Positions 1 to 8,481 of a DNA stretch of 17,535 nucleotides are shown piece by piece. The first letter of the stretch is position 1. Each line of letters begins with the position of its first letter. The position numbers and the translations under genes were made by a program. Below the pieces are notes generated by a model. The model saw only the letters and a list, made by a program, of their open reading frames with translations. It was not told the DNA's origin and did no database searches. This stretch comes from an uncultured Porphyromonas sp. (lineage in GTDB: Bacteria > Bacteroidota > Bacteroidia > Bacteroidales > Porphyromonadaceae). The stretch spans positions 1 through 17,535 of the forward strand of contig CAMXXM010000006.1 in NCBI GenBank assembly GCA_947253195.1, given 5' to 3'.

Positions 1-112
1 TTCCGAGAGGTGTCTCCCGACTTTTTCGCTTCTTTCTTGTTGTTCATTTCTGCTCTTCTATGTGTGTACTTTTCTAGGACACCACAGGGTTGCCTCTGCG
101 GGCGGTTAAGCG

Positions 113-143
113 TTTGCCAAGGTTTTGAATAGTGGTATATTTG
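113..143 (+). promoter_or_regulatory. Bacteroidota-type promoter of pyrBI
   Basis: A -33 element TTTG (113-116) is followed after 19 bp by a perfect -7 element TATATTTG (136-143, consensus TAnnTTTG). Transcription would start near 148-150, leaving a leader of about 26 nt before the ATG at 176. The -7 box falls inside the longest open frame, so the TTG at 125 is unlikely to be the start. The consensus is known for the primary sigma factor of Bacteroidota. Its use here is inferred. Confidence 0.7.
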
Positions 144-175
144 TGTCAGATAAGCACATTCATGAATACGCGACT

Positions 176-1096
176 ATGAATCAAAACAGTCTCTATTCGA
201 TCAATCAACTCTCTGAGGAGGAGATTCTTCGGATCCTTGATATGGCGGAGTGCTTCGAGCGTCAGCCCAATCGTGACTTCCTGCAGGGTCGCGTGGCGGC
301 GACGCTTTTTTTTGAGCCTTCCACCAGGACGCGTCTCAGCTTTGAGACCGCTGTCAATCGCCTTCGCGGTCGGGTGATAGGCTTCTCCGATGCGCGTGCC
401 AGCAGCACGTCGAAGGGCGAGAGTCTACACGACACCATCAAGATGGTCTCCAACTACGCCGACCTGATCATCATGCGCCACTTCCTTGAGGGGGCGGCCA
501 AGTATGCCAGCGAGGTGACTGAGATCCCGATCATCAATGCCGGCGACGGAGCCAATCAGCACCCCTCGCAGACGATGCTCGATCTCTACTCGATCCGTAG
601 GACGCAGGGCGGGCTGGAGGACCTCACGATCACGATGGTGGGGGATCTGCGGTTTGGTCGCACGGTCCACTCACTGATCGAGGGGATGAATTACTTCCGC
701 CCCCACTTCATTTTCGTCTCTCCTGATATGCTGGCTCTGCCGGCGGAGTACAGAGACTACTGCGAGGAGCACCATATCCCCACCGAGTACTCGCACGAGC
801 TGACGCCTGAGATCATCGCCCAGACTGACATCCTCTATATGACGCGGATCCAGCGGGAGCGCTTTACGGACGATGAAGACTACGAGGCAGTGAAGGACTC
901 CTTTATCCTCCGCGCCGATATGCTACGGTCGGCCAAGGAGACGATGCGTGTCCTTCACCCCCTCCCTCGGGTCAATGAGATCGCCATGGATGTGGATAGG
1001 ACAAAGTACGCCTACTACTTCACTCAGGCGCAAAATGGTCTCTATGTCCGTGAGGCTCTGATCTGTAGGGCTCTCAATATTCCTGTCAACGAGTAA
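176..1096 (+). CDS. pyrB: Aspartate carbamoyltransferase, catalytic chain
   Basis: Catalyses the condensation of carbamoyl phosphate with L-aspartate to N-carbamoyl-aspartate, the first committed step of de novo pyrimidine synthesis in the cytoplasm. Counting from the ATG at 176 the protein has 306 residues, the usual length for the family. The carbamoyl-phosphate loop FFEPSTRTR is at residues 45-53, the mobile-loop lysine lies in STSKGES (77-83), HPSQ is at 129-132 and the aspartate-binding HPLPR at 261-265. All hallmark residues are present. The frame is open back to a TTG at 125, but a promoter -7 box overlaps that stretch and the family begins near NQNSLYSI, so ATG 176 is chosen. The regulatory chain gene follows 16 nt downstream, so both are expected to form the holoenzyme and be co-transcribed. 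Confidence 0.96.
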   Translation: MNQNSLYSINQLSEEEILRILDMAECFERQPNRDFLQGRVAATLFFEPSTRTRLSFETAVNRLRGRVIGFSDARASSTSKGESLHDTIKMVSNYADLIIMRHFLEGAAKYASEVTEIPIINAGDGANQHPSQTMLDLYSIRRTQGGLEDLTITMVGDLRFGRTVHSLIEGMNYFRPHFIFVSPDMLALPAEYRDYCEEHHIPTEYSHELTPEIIAQTDILYMTRIQRERFTDDEDYEAVKDSFILRADMLRSAKETMRVLHPLPRVNEIAMDVDRTKYAYYFTQAQNGLYVREALICRALNIPVNE

Positions 1097-1112
1097 CCAA
1101 TGTACGAGTACC

Positions 1113-1583
1113 ATGACTAAAGTAGAGAAAGGTCAGCTGCGGGTCAATGCGATCAAGAATGGGTCGGTCATCGACCATATCCCTGTGGAGCACCTCTTCA
1201 AGGTGGTCCGTCTCCTCCATCTCGACAGCCTCGATGTGCCTATCACCATCGGGCAGAATCTTCGCAGCAAGCGGATCGGACAGAAGGGGATCATCAAGGT
1301 GGAGGATAAGTTCTTCACCGAGGAGGAGCTCAATCGCCTCGCTCTCGTCTCGTCAGAGATTGTGATCAATGTGATCCGCGAGTACGAGGTGGTGGAGAAG
1401 AAGTACGTCACCCTGCCGGACGACATTCGCGGTCTCGTCCGGTGCCCCAATCCCAAGTGTATCACCAATAACGAACCGATGAAGAGCGCCTTCAGGCTCC
1501 TCGATCGGGAGCAGGAGATCATGCAATGCGAGTACTGCACCCGTAAGGTGCACCGTGGCGAGATCGTCCTTTGTGATGAGTAA
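1113..1583 (+). CDS. pyrI: Aspartate carbamoyltransferase, regulatory chain
   Basis: Allosteric partner of PyrB that binds nucleotides and holds catalytic trimers together in the class B holoenzyme. It has 156 residues, close to the roughly 153 of the E. coli protein. The N-terminal nucleotide-binding domain (about 1-100) includes the stretch NAIKNGSVIDHIP. The C-terminal zinc domain has all four ligands, Cys111, Cys116, Cys139 and Cys142, in the arrangement Cx4C...CxxC that contacts PyrB. The start is the first ATG after pyrB (16 nt gap), and the N-terminus matches the family. Presence of pyrI implies feedback control of pyrimidine synthesis by nucleotides, by analogy with characterised enzymes. 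Confidence 0.96.
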   Translation: MTKVEKGQLRVNAIKNGSVIDHIPVEHLFKVVRLLHLDSLDVPITIGQNLRSKRIGQKGIIKVEDKFFTEEELNRLALVSSEIVINVIREYEVVEKKYVTLPDDIRGLVRCPNPKCITNNEPMKSAFRLLDREQEIMQCEYCTRKVHRGEIVLCDE

Positions 1584-1599
1584 TTAAGACTGAGTATAA

Positions 1600-1615
1600 A
1601 CTCTATCAATAGAGT
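1600..1615 (+). repeat. Small inverted repeat just before the lemA start
   Basis: ACTCTAT (1600-1606) and ATAGAGT (1609-1615) are perfect inverted repeats separated by CA. In RNA this would be a stem of about 6 bp with a 4-nt loop ending 4 nt before the lemA ATG. No U-run follows, so it is not an intrinsic terminator. It could affect initiation at lemA or be chance. Confidence 0.4.
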
Positions 1616-1619
1616 AATC

Positions 1620-2222
1620 ATGAGTAAGAGTAATAAAGGTAGCCTGATAGCCATTGTCATCCTCATCCTGCTTGTCCTCTGGGCGGTGGTCGCCGGCATA
1701 AGCTTTAATAATAAAGCGGTGCAGCAAGAGGAGGGCGTGCGCCAGGCGTGGAGCCAGGTGGAGAATCAGTATCAGCGGCGTGCTGACCTGATCCCGAATC
1801 TCGTCAATACGGTAAAGGGCTACGCCACCCATGAGCGGGAGACGCTTGAGGGTGTCGTGGAGGCACGTGCCAAGGCGACCCAGATGACTGTCGACCCGAC
1901 GAAGATGACCCCCGAGGATCTCGCTGCCTATCAGCAGGCTCAGGGTGAGCTCTCTCAGGCTCTTGGTCGACTGCTCGCCGTCTCGGAGCGCTACCCGGAT
2001 CTAAAGGCGAATGAGAACTTCAAGGCTCTACAGGTACAACTTGAGGGGACGGAGAACCGCATCTCCACTGAGCGGAAGCGCTTCAACGAGGTGACGCAGG
2101 AGTACAATACCTTTGTCCGCAAGTTCCCCAATAACATCTTTGGCTCTATCCTGGGCTTCAAGGCTAAGCCTTACTTTGAGTCCGTCGCCGGCGCGGATCG
2201 TGCCCCTGAGGTAAAGTTCTGA
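1620..2222 (+). CDS. lemA: LemA family membrane protein
   Basis: A LemA family protein of 200 residues, the usual size. It has one N-terminal membrane helix (about residues 8-28) and then a helical domain, with no obvious cleavage site for a signal peptidase. Conserved family stretches are visible: the region beginning ENQYQRRADLIPNLV (48-62) and, near the C-terminus, ENRISTERKRFNEV followed by FPNNIFG (145-175). The biochemical role of LemA proteins is not established. The family is very often encoded next to a TPM-domain protein, as here, where the next gene starts 2 nt after the stop. The two products probably act together at the envelope. It lies 36 nt after pyrI on the same strand and may be read through from the pyrBI promoter. 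Confidence 0.93.
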   Translation: MSKSNKGSLIAIVILILLVLWAVVAGISFNNKAVQQEEGVRQAWSQVENQYQRRADLIPNLVNTVKGYATHERETLEGVVEARAKATQMTVDPTKMTPEDLAAYQQAQGELSQALGRLLAVSERYPDLKANENFKALQVQLEGTENRISTERKRFNEVTQEYNTFVRKFPNNIFGSILGFKAKPYFESVAGADRAPEVKF

Positions 2223-2224
2223 TC

Positions 2225-3478
2225 GTGAAGCGGTTCTTTCTCCTTCCCCTTACCCTGCTCCTGCTGCTCCTCTCCGGGGTGGCAAGGGCTGAGGAGCGGG
2301 ACTATCGCCCGGAGGATGTGCCCAATGTCCAGCGACAGGACTACCGACGCTTCGTCAGTGACCCGGAGGGGTACTTCACGCCGGATGAGCGATCGGAGAT
2401 TGACCAAGCTCTCTACGACCTGAGAGAGCGACACACTGTGGAGGTAGTGCTGGTGGTGCTGCCGGCGATCGAGAATGATGACCCGGAGACCTTTACGGAG
2501 AAGCTCTTCCGTCTATGGGGACTTGGTAAGGCCGAGGATGATAATGGTCTGCTGATCCTCTATGTGACCCAGAGGCACCGGCTGATCCGCTTCGAGACCG
2601 GGTATGGTCTCGAGGGGGCACTGCCCGATGCAGCTACCTACGGCATCTCCCAGCGGATCCTCATCCCGGGGATCAAGGAGGGGAGGTCTAAGGATGCTTT
2701 CCTCTCAGGGATCAGCCGGATAGATACCTATCTCACCGAGGGCTACGACCCATCCAATGATGGGAACGTCGACTACACCGACGATGAGATGAGCGATGAG
2801 GATCTGCTGACGATCATTACCGGCTATGGGATCCTCTCCTCAGTGGTGGCGGTATTGGCTCTGCTGGGGCTCTTCGGACGGGTTCGTCTGGGAGGGACGC
2901 CGGCGGAGAAGTACTCCATCATCAGGCGAAGAGGGTCGGAGGTGCTCCCGATGGCGATAGGTTTCCTGCCGGGATTTCTCCTGATATTCCTCCCTGTATA
3001 CCTCTGGCTGAAGTCGAAGTGGCAGCGCCGCCTTAAGGACTGCCCCTACTGCGGTTCTCACGATACCATTACCCGGCTGAGGTATCCCAGTAACCTCTCT
3101 TATCTCAATGCCGGCGAGGCTCTTGAGGAGAAGCTCCGTAGTGTTGCCCATCCGGTGCTGGTCTGCGATCAATGCCATCGATCACAGGTGATGAGCTTTG
3201 ACAGAGGCTCCCGGGAGTACTATCGCTGTCCCTCCTGTGGCGTGAAGGCTTACCATGCTACTGTCTCTGTCAATGCTTATGGCAGGCAGGTGACGGTCGG
3301 CAAGTGTGAGAACTGCGGTCACACCGATCGGGCGGAGCGTATACGCCGTCGGGGCAGCGGCTTCGGACCCGTTATCTGGGGAGGAGGCTTCGGTAGCGGT
3401 GGCTTCGGCGGCGGTAGCTTTGGCGGTGGTTTTGGTGGTGGCGCCTCCGGCGGCGGTGGCTCCACGTCCCACTTCTGA
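2225..3478 (+). CDS. TPM-domain (YgcG-like) membrane protein with Cys-pair motifs and Gly-rich tail
   Basis: A 417-residue protein starting at GTG 2225. This start gives a complete signal peptide (KRFFLLPLT, an L-rich core, cleavage after Ala-Arg-Ala at 20-22) and lies 2 nt after lemA. The TPM domain (about 40-170) includes the stretches DDNGLLILYV (105-114) and FETGYGLEGALPD (123-135). Two membrane helices follow (about 195-218 and 240-262). Then come four Cys pairs, C273/C276, C314/C317, C335/C338 and C361/C364, which look like two zinc ribbons. The tail (379-417) is rich in Gly and Phe and ends GGSTSHF. TPM domains include the plant thylakoid acid phosphatase TLP18.3/Psb32, but the bacterial function is unsettled. 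The TPM domain would be extracytoplasmic. If both helices span the membrane the ribbons would be outside too, so the topology is uncertain. Confidence 0.9.
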   Translation: MKRFFLLPLTLLLLLLSGVARAEERDYRPEDVPNVQRQDYRRFVSDPEGYFTPDERSEIDQALYDLRERHTVEVVLVVLPAIENDDPETFTEKLFRLWGLGKAEDDNGLLILYVTQRHRLIRFETGYGLEGALPDAATYGISQRILIPGIKEGRSKDAFLSGISRIDTYLTEGYDPSNDGNVDYTDDEMSDEDLLTIITGYGILSSVVAVLALLGLFGRVRLGGTPAEKYSIIRRRGSEVLPMAIGFLPGFLLIFLPVYLWLKSKWQRRLKDCPYCGSHDTITRLRYPSNLSYLNAGEALEEKLRSVAHPVLVCDQCHRSQVMSFDRGSREYYRCPSCGVKAYHATVSVNAYGRQVTVGKCENCGHTDRAERIRRRGSGFGPVIWGGGFGSGGFGGGSFGGGFGGGASGGGGSTSHF

Positions 3479-3484
3479 CCCCTT

Positions 3485-3502
3485 TTCCTTTCTACAAAGG
3501 AA
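3485..3502. terminator. Short hairpin between convergent genes
   Basis: TTCCTTT (3485-3491) and AAAGGAA (3496-3502) form a perfect 7-bp stem with a CTAC loop in the 27-bp gap between the TPM gene and mutS2, which converge. There is no T-run on either side, so it is at best a weak or non-classical bidirectional terminator. Confidence 0.35.
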
Positions 3503-3505
3503 GCG

Positions 3506-5950
3506 TCAGCCGATGTGTACGACCGTGATGCCTGCCCCTCCGAGATCGGCACGCTCATCCTCGTAGGAGGCGACGTGTGGGTGATCCGACAGCTGCTCGC
3601 GGATCGACTGACGGAGTGCTCCCGTGCCGGTACCGTGTAGGATCCTGACGATACTCATGCCGTAGCTCACCGCCTCGTCAAGAAATCCGGTCACTGCCCG
3701 GAGGGCTTCATCCACCCGTTGTCCACGACAGTCGAGAAGGGGCTTGAAGGCTAACCGACGCTCGTCGGACTGCATCTCCACCACCTTGGGCGGCTCCTTG
3801 TGGATGATCGTCTGCTTGCGGATCGTGGGGGAAAGCTTGGAGAGTGGCACGGTGACGGTGATGCTTCCGAGGGAGACGCGTGCCTCCTTCCCCTTGATCT
3901 CGGTCACCTCGCCCACCGTATTTCCTCCCTCGAGCGTCACTCCGGTGCCGACGGTGATCGCCTCCTTTCCGAGCGTGCTCTTCCTCTCCTCTCGTTGCAG
4001 CACCTGCTTCTCGCGAGGCTGTATCCGCTGCTCGAGGTCGCTTTTCTTTCGGTCCAGCTTTTGACGTGCCTTCTTGGTTCGCTCCTTGTCCGCCTTGGAG
4101 GTCTTGATGTCGCGGATCGTCTTCTCTACCGCAGCGTTGGCTGACGAGACGATGTCCAAGGCTTCCTGATGCGCCTTTGAGAGGACGCTCTCTCGCTTAG
4201 ACTGAAGGGCGTCGAGCTTCTGCCGGAGTCGGATGCGCTCCTCCTCGAGCTCCCTCTCCCGCTTGTGTACCTCCGACCGCTTACGACCCCAGTAAGCCTT
4301 GTCGCGCATGATGTCCTGGAGGTACTTGTCCTGCAGCATAAAGTCCTCTCCCACCTGCTCTGAGGCGTAGTCGAGGATCACCTCGGGCAGTCCGATGCTC
4401 CTGGCGATCTCGATGGCAAAGGAGCTCCCCGGCTGGCCGATCACCAGCTGGTACAGCGGCTGGATCCGCTGCCGGTCAAAGAGCATCGCTCCATTGATCA
4501 GTCCGTCGTGGGTAGAGGCGTAGTCCTTCAGGTTGCCGTAGTGGGTCGTCACGACACCGTAAGCGCCCATGAGTCGGAATTGCTCCAGCGCCCCCTCCGC
4601 AATTGCCCCACCTATGGTCGGCTCAGTGCCGCTGCCAAACTCATCGATTAGCAGCAGCGTCCTGTCCGTGGCGTTGCGGGTGAAAAACTTGATATTTGTC
4701 AGGTGACTCGAGTAGGTGGATAGGTCGTCCTCAAGCGACTGCTGGTCACCGATGTCGATGAAGATCTTGTCAAAGAGCATCATCACGCTGTGGTCCTGCA
4801 TCGGCACAGCGAGGCCACACTGTAGCATATACTGAAGCAGCCCTACGGTCTTAAGGGTGATCGACTTGCCTCCCGCATTTGGTCCCGAGACGATGAGGAT
4901 CCGATCCTCAGGAGAGAGCTTGATGTCGAGCGGGACGAGGGATCTCCCCTCCTCACGCAGGTGTCTCTCGAGGAGAGGGTGGCGCGCCTTCCACCACTCC
5001 ATACGCTGCTCTCCCGTCTCGATCACCGGTACCACCGCATCCATCTCTCCGGCGAGGAGTACCTTGGCGTGGACGAAGTCGAGGATCCCGAGGATTGTGA
5101 TGTCGTCCCGCACCGAGTCGAGCCAGGGTCGTAGTCGGTCAGCGAAGGCGTGGAGGAGTCGGAGGATCTCCTGTCGCTCCTCGCCCTCCTTCTCTCTTAT
5201 CTCATTGTGCAGCAGCACCACCTCCTCCGGCTCCACGAAGAGAGTCTTGCCGGTCGCCGACTCCTCGTAGACGATACCTCGGATGTCGCGCTTATTGCCG
5301 GGGTTGATCGGTAGAAGGAGACGACCGTCGCGCATCACGGCGGAGGCATCAGCATCGACCCAGCCCTGCTGTCGGGCATGGCGGAGGACCCGCTGCATCG
5401 TGGCTCCGAGGGAGCTCTCAAGAGAGCGGATCGCCCGACGGATACTCCGTAGCTCGTCCGATGCGCCATCAGGGATCTCGCCATCGTCACCGATAAGCCT
5501 GTGGAGCTCCTGCCTCAGCTCCTCCAGTGGCTCCAGTCGCTCGGTCAGTCGGTGGAGGAGAGGGTAGTCCTCCGCCTCATCCTCCGTGAGCAGCCTGGCG
5601 GTGTCTGCAGTGGCATCCAGCATCTCACGGAGAGCGCGCAGCTGGTCCGGCTCCAAGTAAGATTCCTCCGGTCTCACGCCCTTGATCGCTGAGCGCAGTG
5701 TCCCGAAGCCCCAAGAGGGTAGGGCACGACTGTCGCAGAGCTCCTGCATCTCGGTCACCCGCCTCAGCTCCGTCCTCAGCTCCCTTGACGAGGAGTCCAT
5801 GAAGCGCATCCGTGACACTAAGTAACGGGACACCTCATTCGCGCAGTGGTGGAGAAGCCTCTCCCGGAGGGCGGAGAAGCCGAGCTTGGCCGACTCCACC
5901 TCCTCCACGGAGGGGTAGATGGGAGACTTGTCGTCAGTTCGCTTGCGCAT
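3506..5950 (-). CDS. mutS2: MutS2 family ATPase/endonuclease
   Basis: MutS2 protein of 814 residues, the normal length. The core domain (about 15-340) leads into the ATPase: Walker A GPNAGGKS (356-363), the segment SLEDDLSTYSSHL (405-417) and Walker B LLLIDEFGSGTEP (432-444). A long charged coiled coil (about 541-660) and a small beta-rich segment (660-705) follow. The C-terminal Smr nuclease domain (735-813) has LDCRG (739-743) and HGTGTGALR (772-780). The mismatch-recognition domain of true MutS is absent. In other bacteria MutS2 suppresses homologous recombination or resolves collided ribosomes, and the sequence cannot tell which applies here. The first Smr motif has Cys where Leu is common. 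It starts 2 nt after the rseP stop, which suggests translational coupling in the dxr-rseP-mutS2 operon. Confidence 0.96.
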   Translation of the reverse strand: MRKRTDDKSPIYPSVEEVESAKLGFSALRERLLHHCANEVSRYLVSRMRFMDSSSRELRTELRRVTEMQELCDSRALPSWGFGTLRSAIKGVRPEESYLEPDQLRALREMLDATADTARLLTEDEAEDYPLLHRLTERLEPLEELRQELHRLIGDDGEIPDGASDELRSIRRAIRSLESSLGATMQRVLRHARQQGWVDADASAVMRDGRLLLPINPGNKRDIRGIVYEESATGKTLFVEPEEVVLLHNEIREKEGEERQEILRLLHAFADRLRPWLDSVRDDITILGILDFVHAKVLLAGEMDAVVPVIETGEQRMEWWKARHPLLERHLREEGRSLVPLDIKLSPEDRILIVSGPNAGGKSITLKTVGLLQYMLQCGLAVPMQDHSVMMLFDKIFIDIGDQQSLEDDLSTYSSHLTNIKFFTRNATDRTLLLIDEFGSGTEPTIGGAIAEGALEQFRLMGAYGVVTTHYGNLKDYASTHDGLINGAMLFDRQRIQPLYQLVIGQPGSSFAIEIARSIGLPEVILDYASEQVGEDFMLQDKYLQDIMRDKAYWGRKRSEVHKRERELEEERIRLRQKLDALQSKRESVLSKAHQEALDIVSSANAAVEKTIRDIKTSKADKERTKKARQKLDRKKSDLEQRIQPREKQVLQREERKSTLGKEAITVGTGVTLEGGNTVGEVTEIKGKEARVSLGSITVTVPLSKLSPTIRKQTIIHKEPPKVVEMQSDERRLAFKPLLDCRGQRVDEALRAVTGFLDEAVSYGMSIVRILHGTGTGALRQSIREQLSDHPHVASYEDERADLGGAGITVVHIG

Positions 5951-5952
5951 GG

Positions 5953-7269
5953 TCAGAAGAGGAATCGGATCACATCAGCCACGTTGGCATAGATCATAAG
6001 GAGGAAGAGCAGCCCGATGCCGACCAGCTGAATGTAGTACATATACTTATAGGGGATCTGCCGCCGCGTGATCATCTCGATGAGGAGGAAAAGGATATGC
6101 CCTCCGTCAAGTCCGGGGATGGGGATAAGATTCATCACCGCGAGGATGATCGAGAGAAATGCGGTCATGGTCCAGAAGGATAGCCAGTTCCATACCGGCG
6201 GGAAGAGGCTTCCGATGGTTCCGAGACCACCGATGCTCTTCGCTCCCTGAGGCGTGGCGACATACTTCAGCTGGTCTACGTACCCGGTCAGGAGCTGCCA
6301 GGAGCGGGAGACGCCCTTGGGCAGTGCCTCGAAGAAGCCGTACTCCTCATGTATTTTTCCAAAAGCCTCACTCGGATCGGCGGAGAACATAATCCCAAGC
6401 CCGTCCTCCGGATCAGCATAGACCGGTAGCCGGAGTGTCTCCTCGCCTCGCCGCAGAGTGAGCATGAGCGTGTCTCCGCGTAGCTCCTTTACGGCCGGCA
6501 GCAGGCCGGAGAGCTTCATCGGTGTGCCATTAAGTGCCACCACCTCGTCTCCTGCCAGTACACCTGCGCGGGCGGCATTGGATCCGGTAAGGACGGAGTC
6601 GGCTACACTCGGGAGGTCGATGTAGAAGAGCGCACTGTCTGTCTCCAGCATCGCTGGGATCAGGTCTACAGGTACGGAGAGGTCGATCCGACTCCCTTTT
6701 CGTACCACCGTCAAGGTCTCTGCATTGGCGATCTCCTGGACGAGAGTGCCATCGAAGTACTTGATCTCCTTGCCGTCCAGCGCGTATGGGCGGTCACCAT
6801 CCTGCAGTCCCATGCGGTGTCCTACGCTGGAGTAGGTGAGCGCATCGCCGATGCCCTCCATCGGTATGTGGTCCACACCATAGTGGTAGGAGAGACCCCA
6901 GTAGATCAGGATCGCCATCAGGACGTTATTCAGGATGCCACCTGCCAGCACGAGGAGCCGCTGCCACTTTGGCTTGGCTCTAAACTCCCACTCCTCCGGC
7001 TCGCTTGGCACGCCTGTCTCAGCCTCCTTCTCATCGACCATACCCTCGATGGCGCAGTAGCCTCCGAGGGGCAGCCAGCCTATGCCGTACTCAGTTTCGG
7101 ACTCCTTTGGCCTCCACTTCCAGAGAGCAAACTTCCAGTCAAAGAAAAGGTAAAACTTGGAGACACGAATGCCGAAGAGCTTGGCCCACAGGAAGTGTCC
7201 CAGCTCGTGAAAAAATACCAGCAGTGAGAGTGAGAGGAGTAGCTGAAGTATGCGTATGAGGATTCCCAT
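5953..7269 (-). CDS. rseP: RseP-type site-2 zinc metalloprotease
   Basis: Intramembrane protease of the site-2 family, 438 residues, in the inner membrane. The first helix carries the zinc motif HELGH (21-25). The third zinc ligand lies in NLIPIPGLDGG (380-390) within a late helix, and further helices are at about 105-127, 366-385 and 410-436. Two PDZ-like domains lie between (about 128-205 and 215-290), as in E. coli RseP. Members cleave anti-sigma factors after a site-1 cut and also clear signal-peptide remnants. No anti-sigma factor is visible in this window, so the substrate is unknown. The gene lies 18 nt after dxr and 2 nt before mutS2. The dxr-rseP order is common in bacteria. Confidence 0.96.
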   Translation of the reverse strand: MGILIRILQLLLSLSLLVFFHELGHFLWAKLFGIRVSKFYLFFDWKFALWKWRPKESETEYGIGWLPLGGYCAIEGMVDEKEAETGVPSEPEEWEFRAKPKWQRLLVLAGGILNNVLMAILIYWGLSYHYGVDHIPMEGIGDALTYSSVGHRMGLQDGDRPYALDGKEIKYFDGTLVQEIANAETLTVVRKGSRIDLSVPVDLIPAMLETDSALFYIDLPSVADSVLTGSNAARAGVLAGDEVVALNGTPMKLSGLLPAVKELRGDTLMLTLRRGEETLRLPVYADPEDGLGIMFSADPSEAFGKIHEEYGFFEALPKGVSRSWQLLTGYVDQLKYVATPQGAKSIGGLGTIGSLFPPVWNWLSFWTMTAFLSIILAVMNLIPIPGLDGGHILFLLIEMITRRQIPYKYMYYIQLVGIGLLFLLMIYANVADVIRFLF

Positions 7270-7287
7270 ATATGGATCTATGCGTGA

Positions 7288-8448
7288 TTAATGTCGGGGA
7301 CTCCAGCTCTCGGCCAGCTTGCGAGTCTCGGTATCGCAGCCCTCGAGCATCTCGAGAGAGACGGCATTGCGCTGAGGCATACGATCGAGGCAGTGGCTGA
7401 TCAGCTCGGGGATGTCCGTGAAGTGAATATCACCGCGGAGGAAGCGGCGGACGGCCACCTCATTGGCAGCATTGAGGACACAAGGCGAGGTGCCGCCCTC
7501 CTCGATGGCGCGGTATGCGAGGTCGATGCAGGGGAAGGCATCTCGTCGGGGACGCTCAAAGGTGAGACTGCTCAGCTGCTCGATCGTCGGGAGATCCGTC
7601 AGGCTGCGGAGTCGGTGAGGGAAGAGTAGGGCGTATGCGATCGGTACCCGCATGTCTGGCAGTCCCAGCTGTGCCTTGACCGCTCCGTCGCGGAAGCCCA
7701 CCATGGAGTGGACGATGCTCTGTCTGTGGACACAGATGTCGATGTCTCGGGGCGCTACGCCGAAGAGGTGGTGCGCCTCGATCATCTCCAGCCCCTTATT
7801 CATCATAGAGGCGGAGTCTATCGTCACCTTACTGCCCATGTCCCAGTTGGGGTTCTGGAGAGCCTGCTCCGGAGCCACCTCACGGAGTTGCTCCATGGTG
7901 AAGTCGACAAATGGCCCCCCCGAGGCGGTGAGGTAGATCTTGGCGACGTCGCCATGCCTCTCACCGACAATGCACTGATAGATGGCGGAGTGCTCTGAGT
8001 CTACCGGGAGGATTACGCCGGCGTTTTCCCGCGCCAGGCGGCTGATCAGCTCGCCACCGACGACCAGCGATTCCTTATTGGCAAGAGCCACCAGGCGACC
8101 GTTCTTGATCGCCTCGATGGTGGGGTGAAGCCCCGCAAAGCCGACGATGGAGGAGAGTACGACATCGGTGTCGTAGGAGCCGGCCACCTCCAGCACCGCC
8201 TCACGACCCGCCTTTACCTCAGTGTCGGTGTCGCGAAGAGCCTGCTTGAGCTCCTTGTACAGCTTCTCCTCCCCCGTCACCACGACACGAGGACGGAAGC
8301 GGAGTGCCTGCTCCACAGCCACCCTCACGTTGGACCCAAATACAAGAGCCTCCACAGCCAGCTCATCGCGGTGTCGGTCGATCACCTCAAGTGCCTGGGT
8401 GCCGATCGATCCGGTACTTCCCAGCAGCGAAACTTTCTTCTGCGCCAT
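7288..8448 (-). CDS. dxr: 1-deoxy-D-xylulose 5-phosphate reductoisomerase
   Basis: Converts 1-deoxy-D-xylulose 5-phosphate to 2-C-methyl-D-erythritol 4-phosphate with NADPH, the committed step of the MEP isoprenoid pathway. It has 386 residues, in the normal range. The NADPH loop GSTGSIG is at 10-16 and ANKESLV at 123-129. The metal/substrate triad D150-S151-E152 lies in VDSEHSAIYQ, and the substrate-binding stretch NWDMGSKVTIDSASMMNKGLE spans 201-221. All hallmark residues are present and the enzyme should be functional and fosmidomycin-sensitive in principle. It is the first gene of the leftward dxr-rseP-mutS2 operon, with a good -7 element just upstream. The start ATG at 8448 gives the family N-terminus. 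Confidence 0.97.
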   Translation of the reverse strand: MAQKKVSLLGSTGSIGTQALEVIDRHRDELAVEALVFGSNVRVAVEQALRFRPRVVVTGEEKLYKELKQALRDTDTEVKAGREAVLEVAGSYDTDVVLSSIVGFAGLHPTIEAIKNGRLVALANKESLVVGGELISRLARENAGVILPVDSEHSAIYQCIVGERHGDVAKIYLTASGGPFVDFTMEQLREVAPEQALQNPNWDMGSKVTIDSASMMNKGLEMIEAHHLFGVAPRDIDICVHRQSIVHSMVGFRDGAVKAQLGLPDMRVPIAYALLFPHRLRSLTDLPTIEQLSSLTFERPRRDAFPCIDLAYRAIEEGGTSPCVLNAANEVAVRRFLRGDIHFTDIPELISHCLDRMPQRNAVSLEMLEGCDTETRKLAESWSPRH

Positions 8449-8473
8449 ATCTCTCTTATCTATGATACGGTCG

Positions 8474-8481
8474 CAAAGTTA
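8474..8481 (-). promoter_or_regulatory. Candidate -7 element for dxr-rseP-mutS2
   Basis: On the minus strand TAACTTTG matches TAnnTTTG exactly, about 25 nt before the dxr ATG, giving a leader of roughly 20 nt. No good TTTG is found at the expected -33 spacing, so the call rests on the -7 box and its position. Confidence 0.5.

Noticed and set aside
125..175. N-terminal extension of pyrB from TTG 125
   Set aside because: It overlaps a perfect -7 promoter box and adds residues not found in the family.
1133..1699. 188-codon open frame antisense to pyrI and the lemA start
   Set aside because: It is low in complexity and covers two well-supported genes, so it is a shadow frame.
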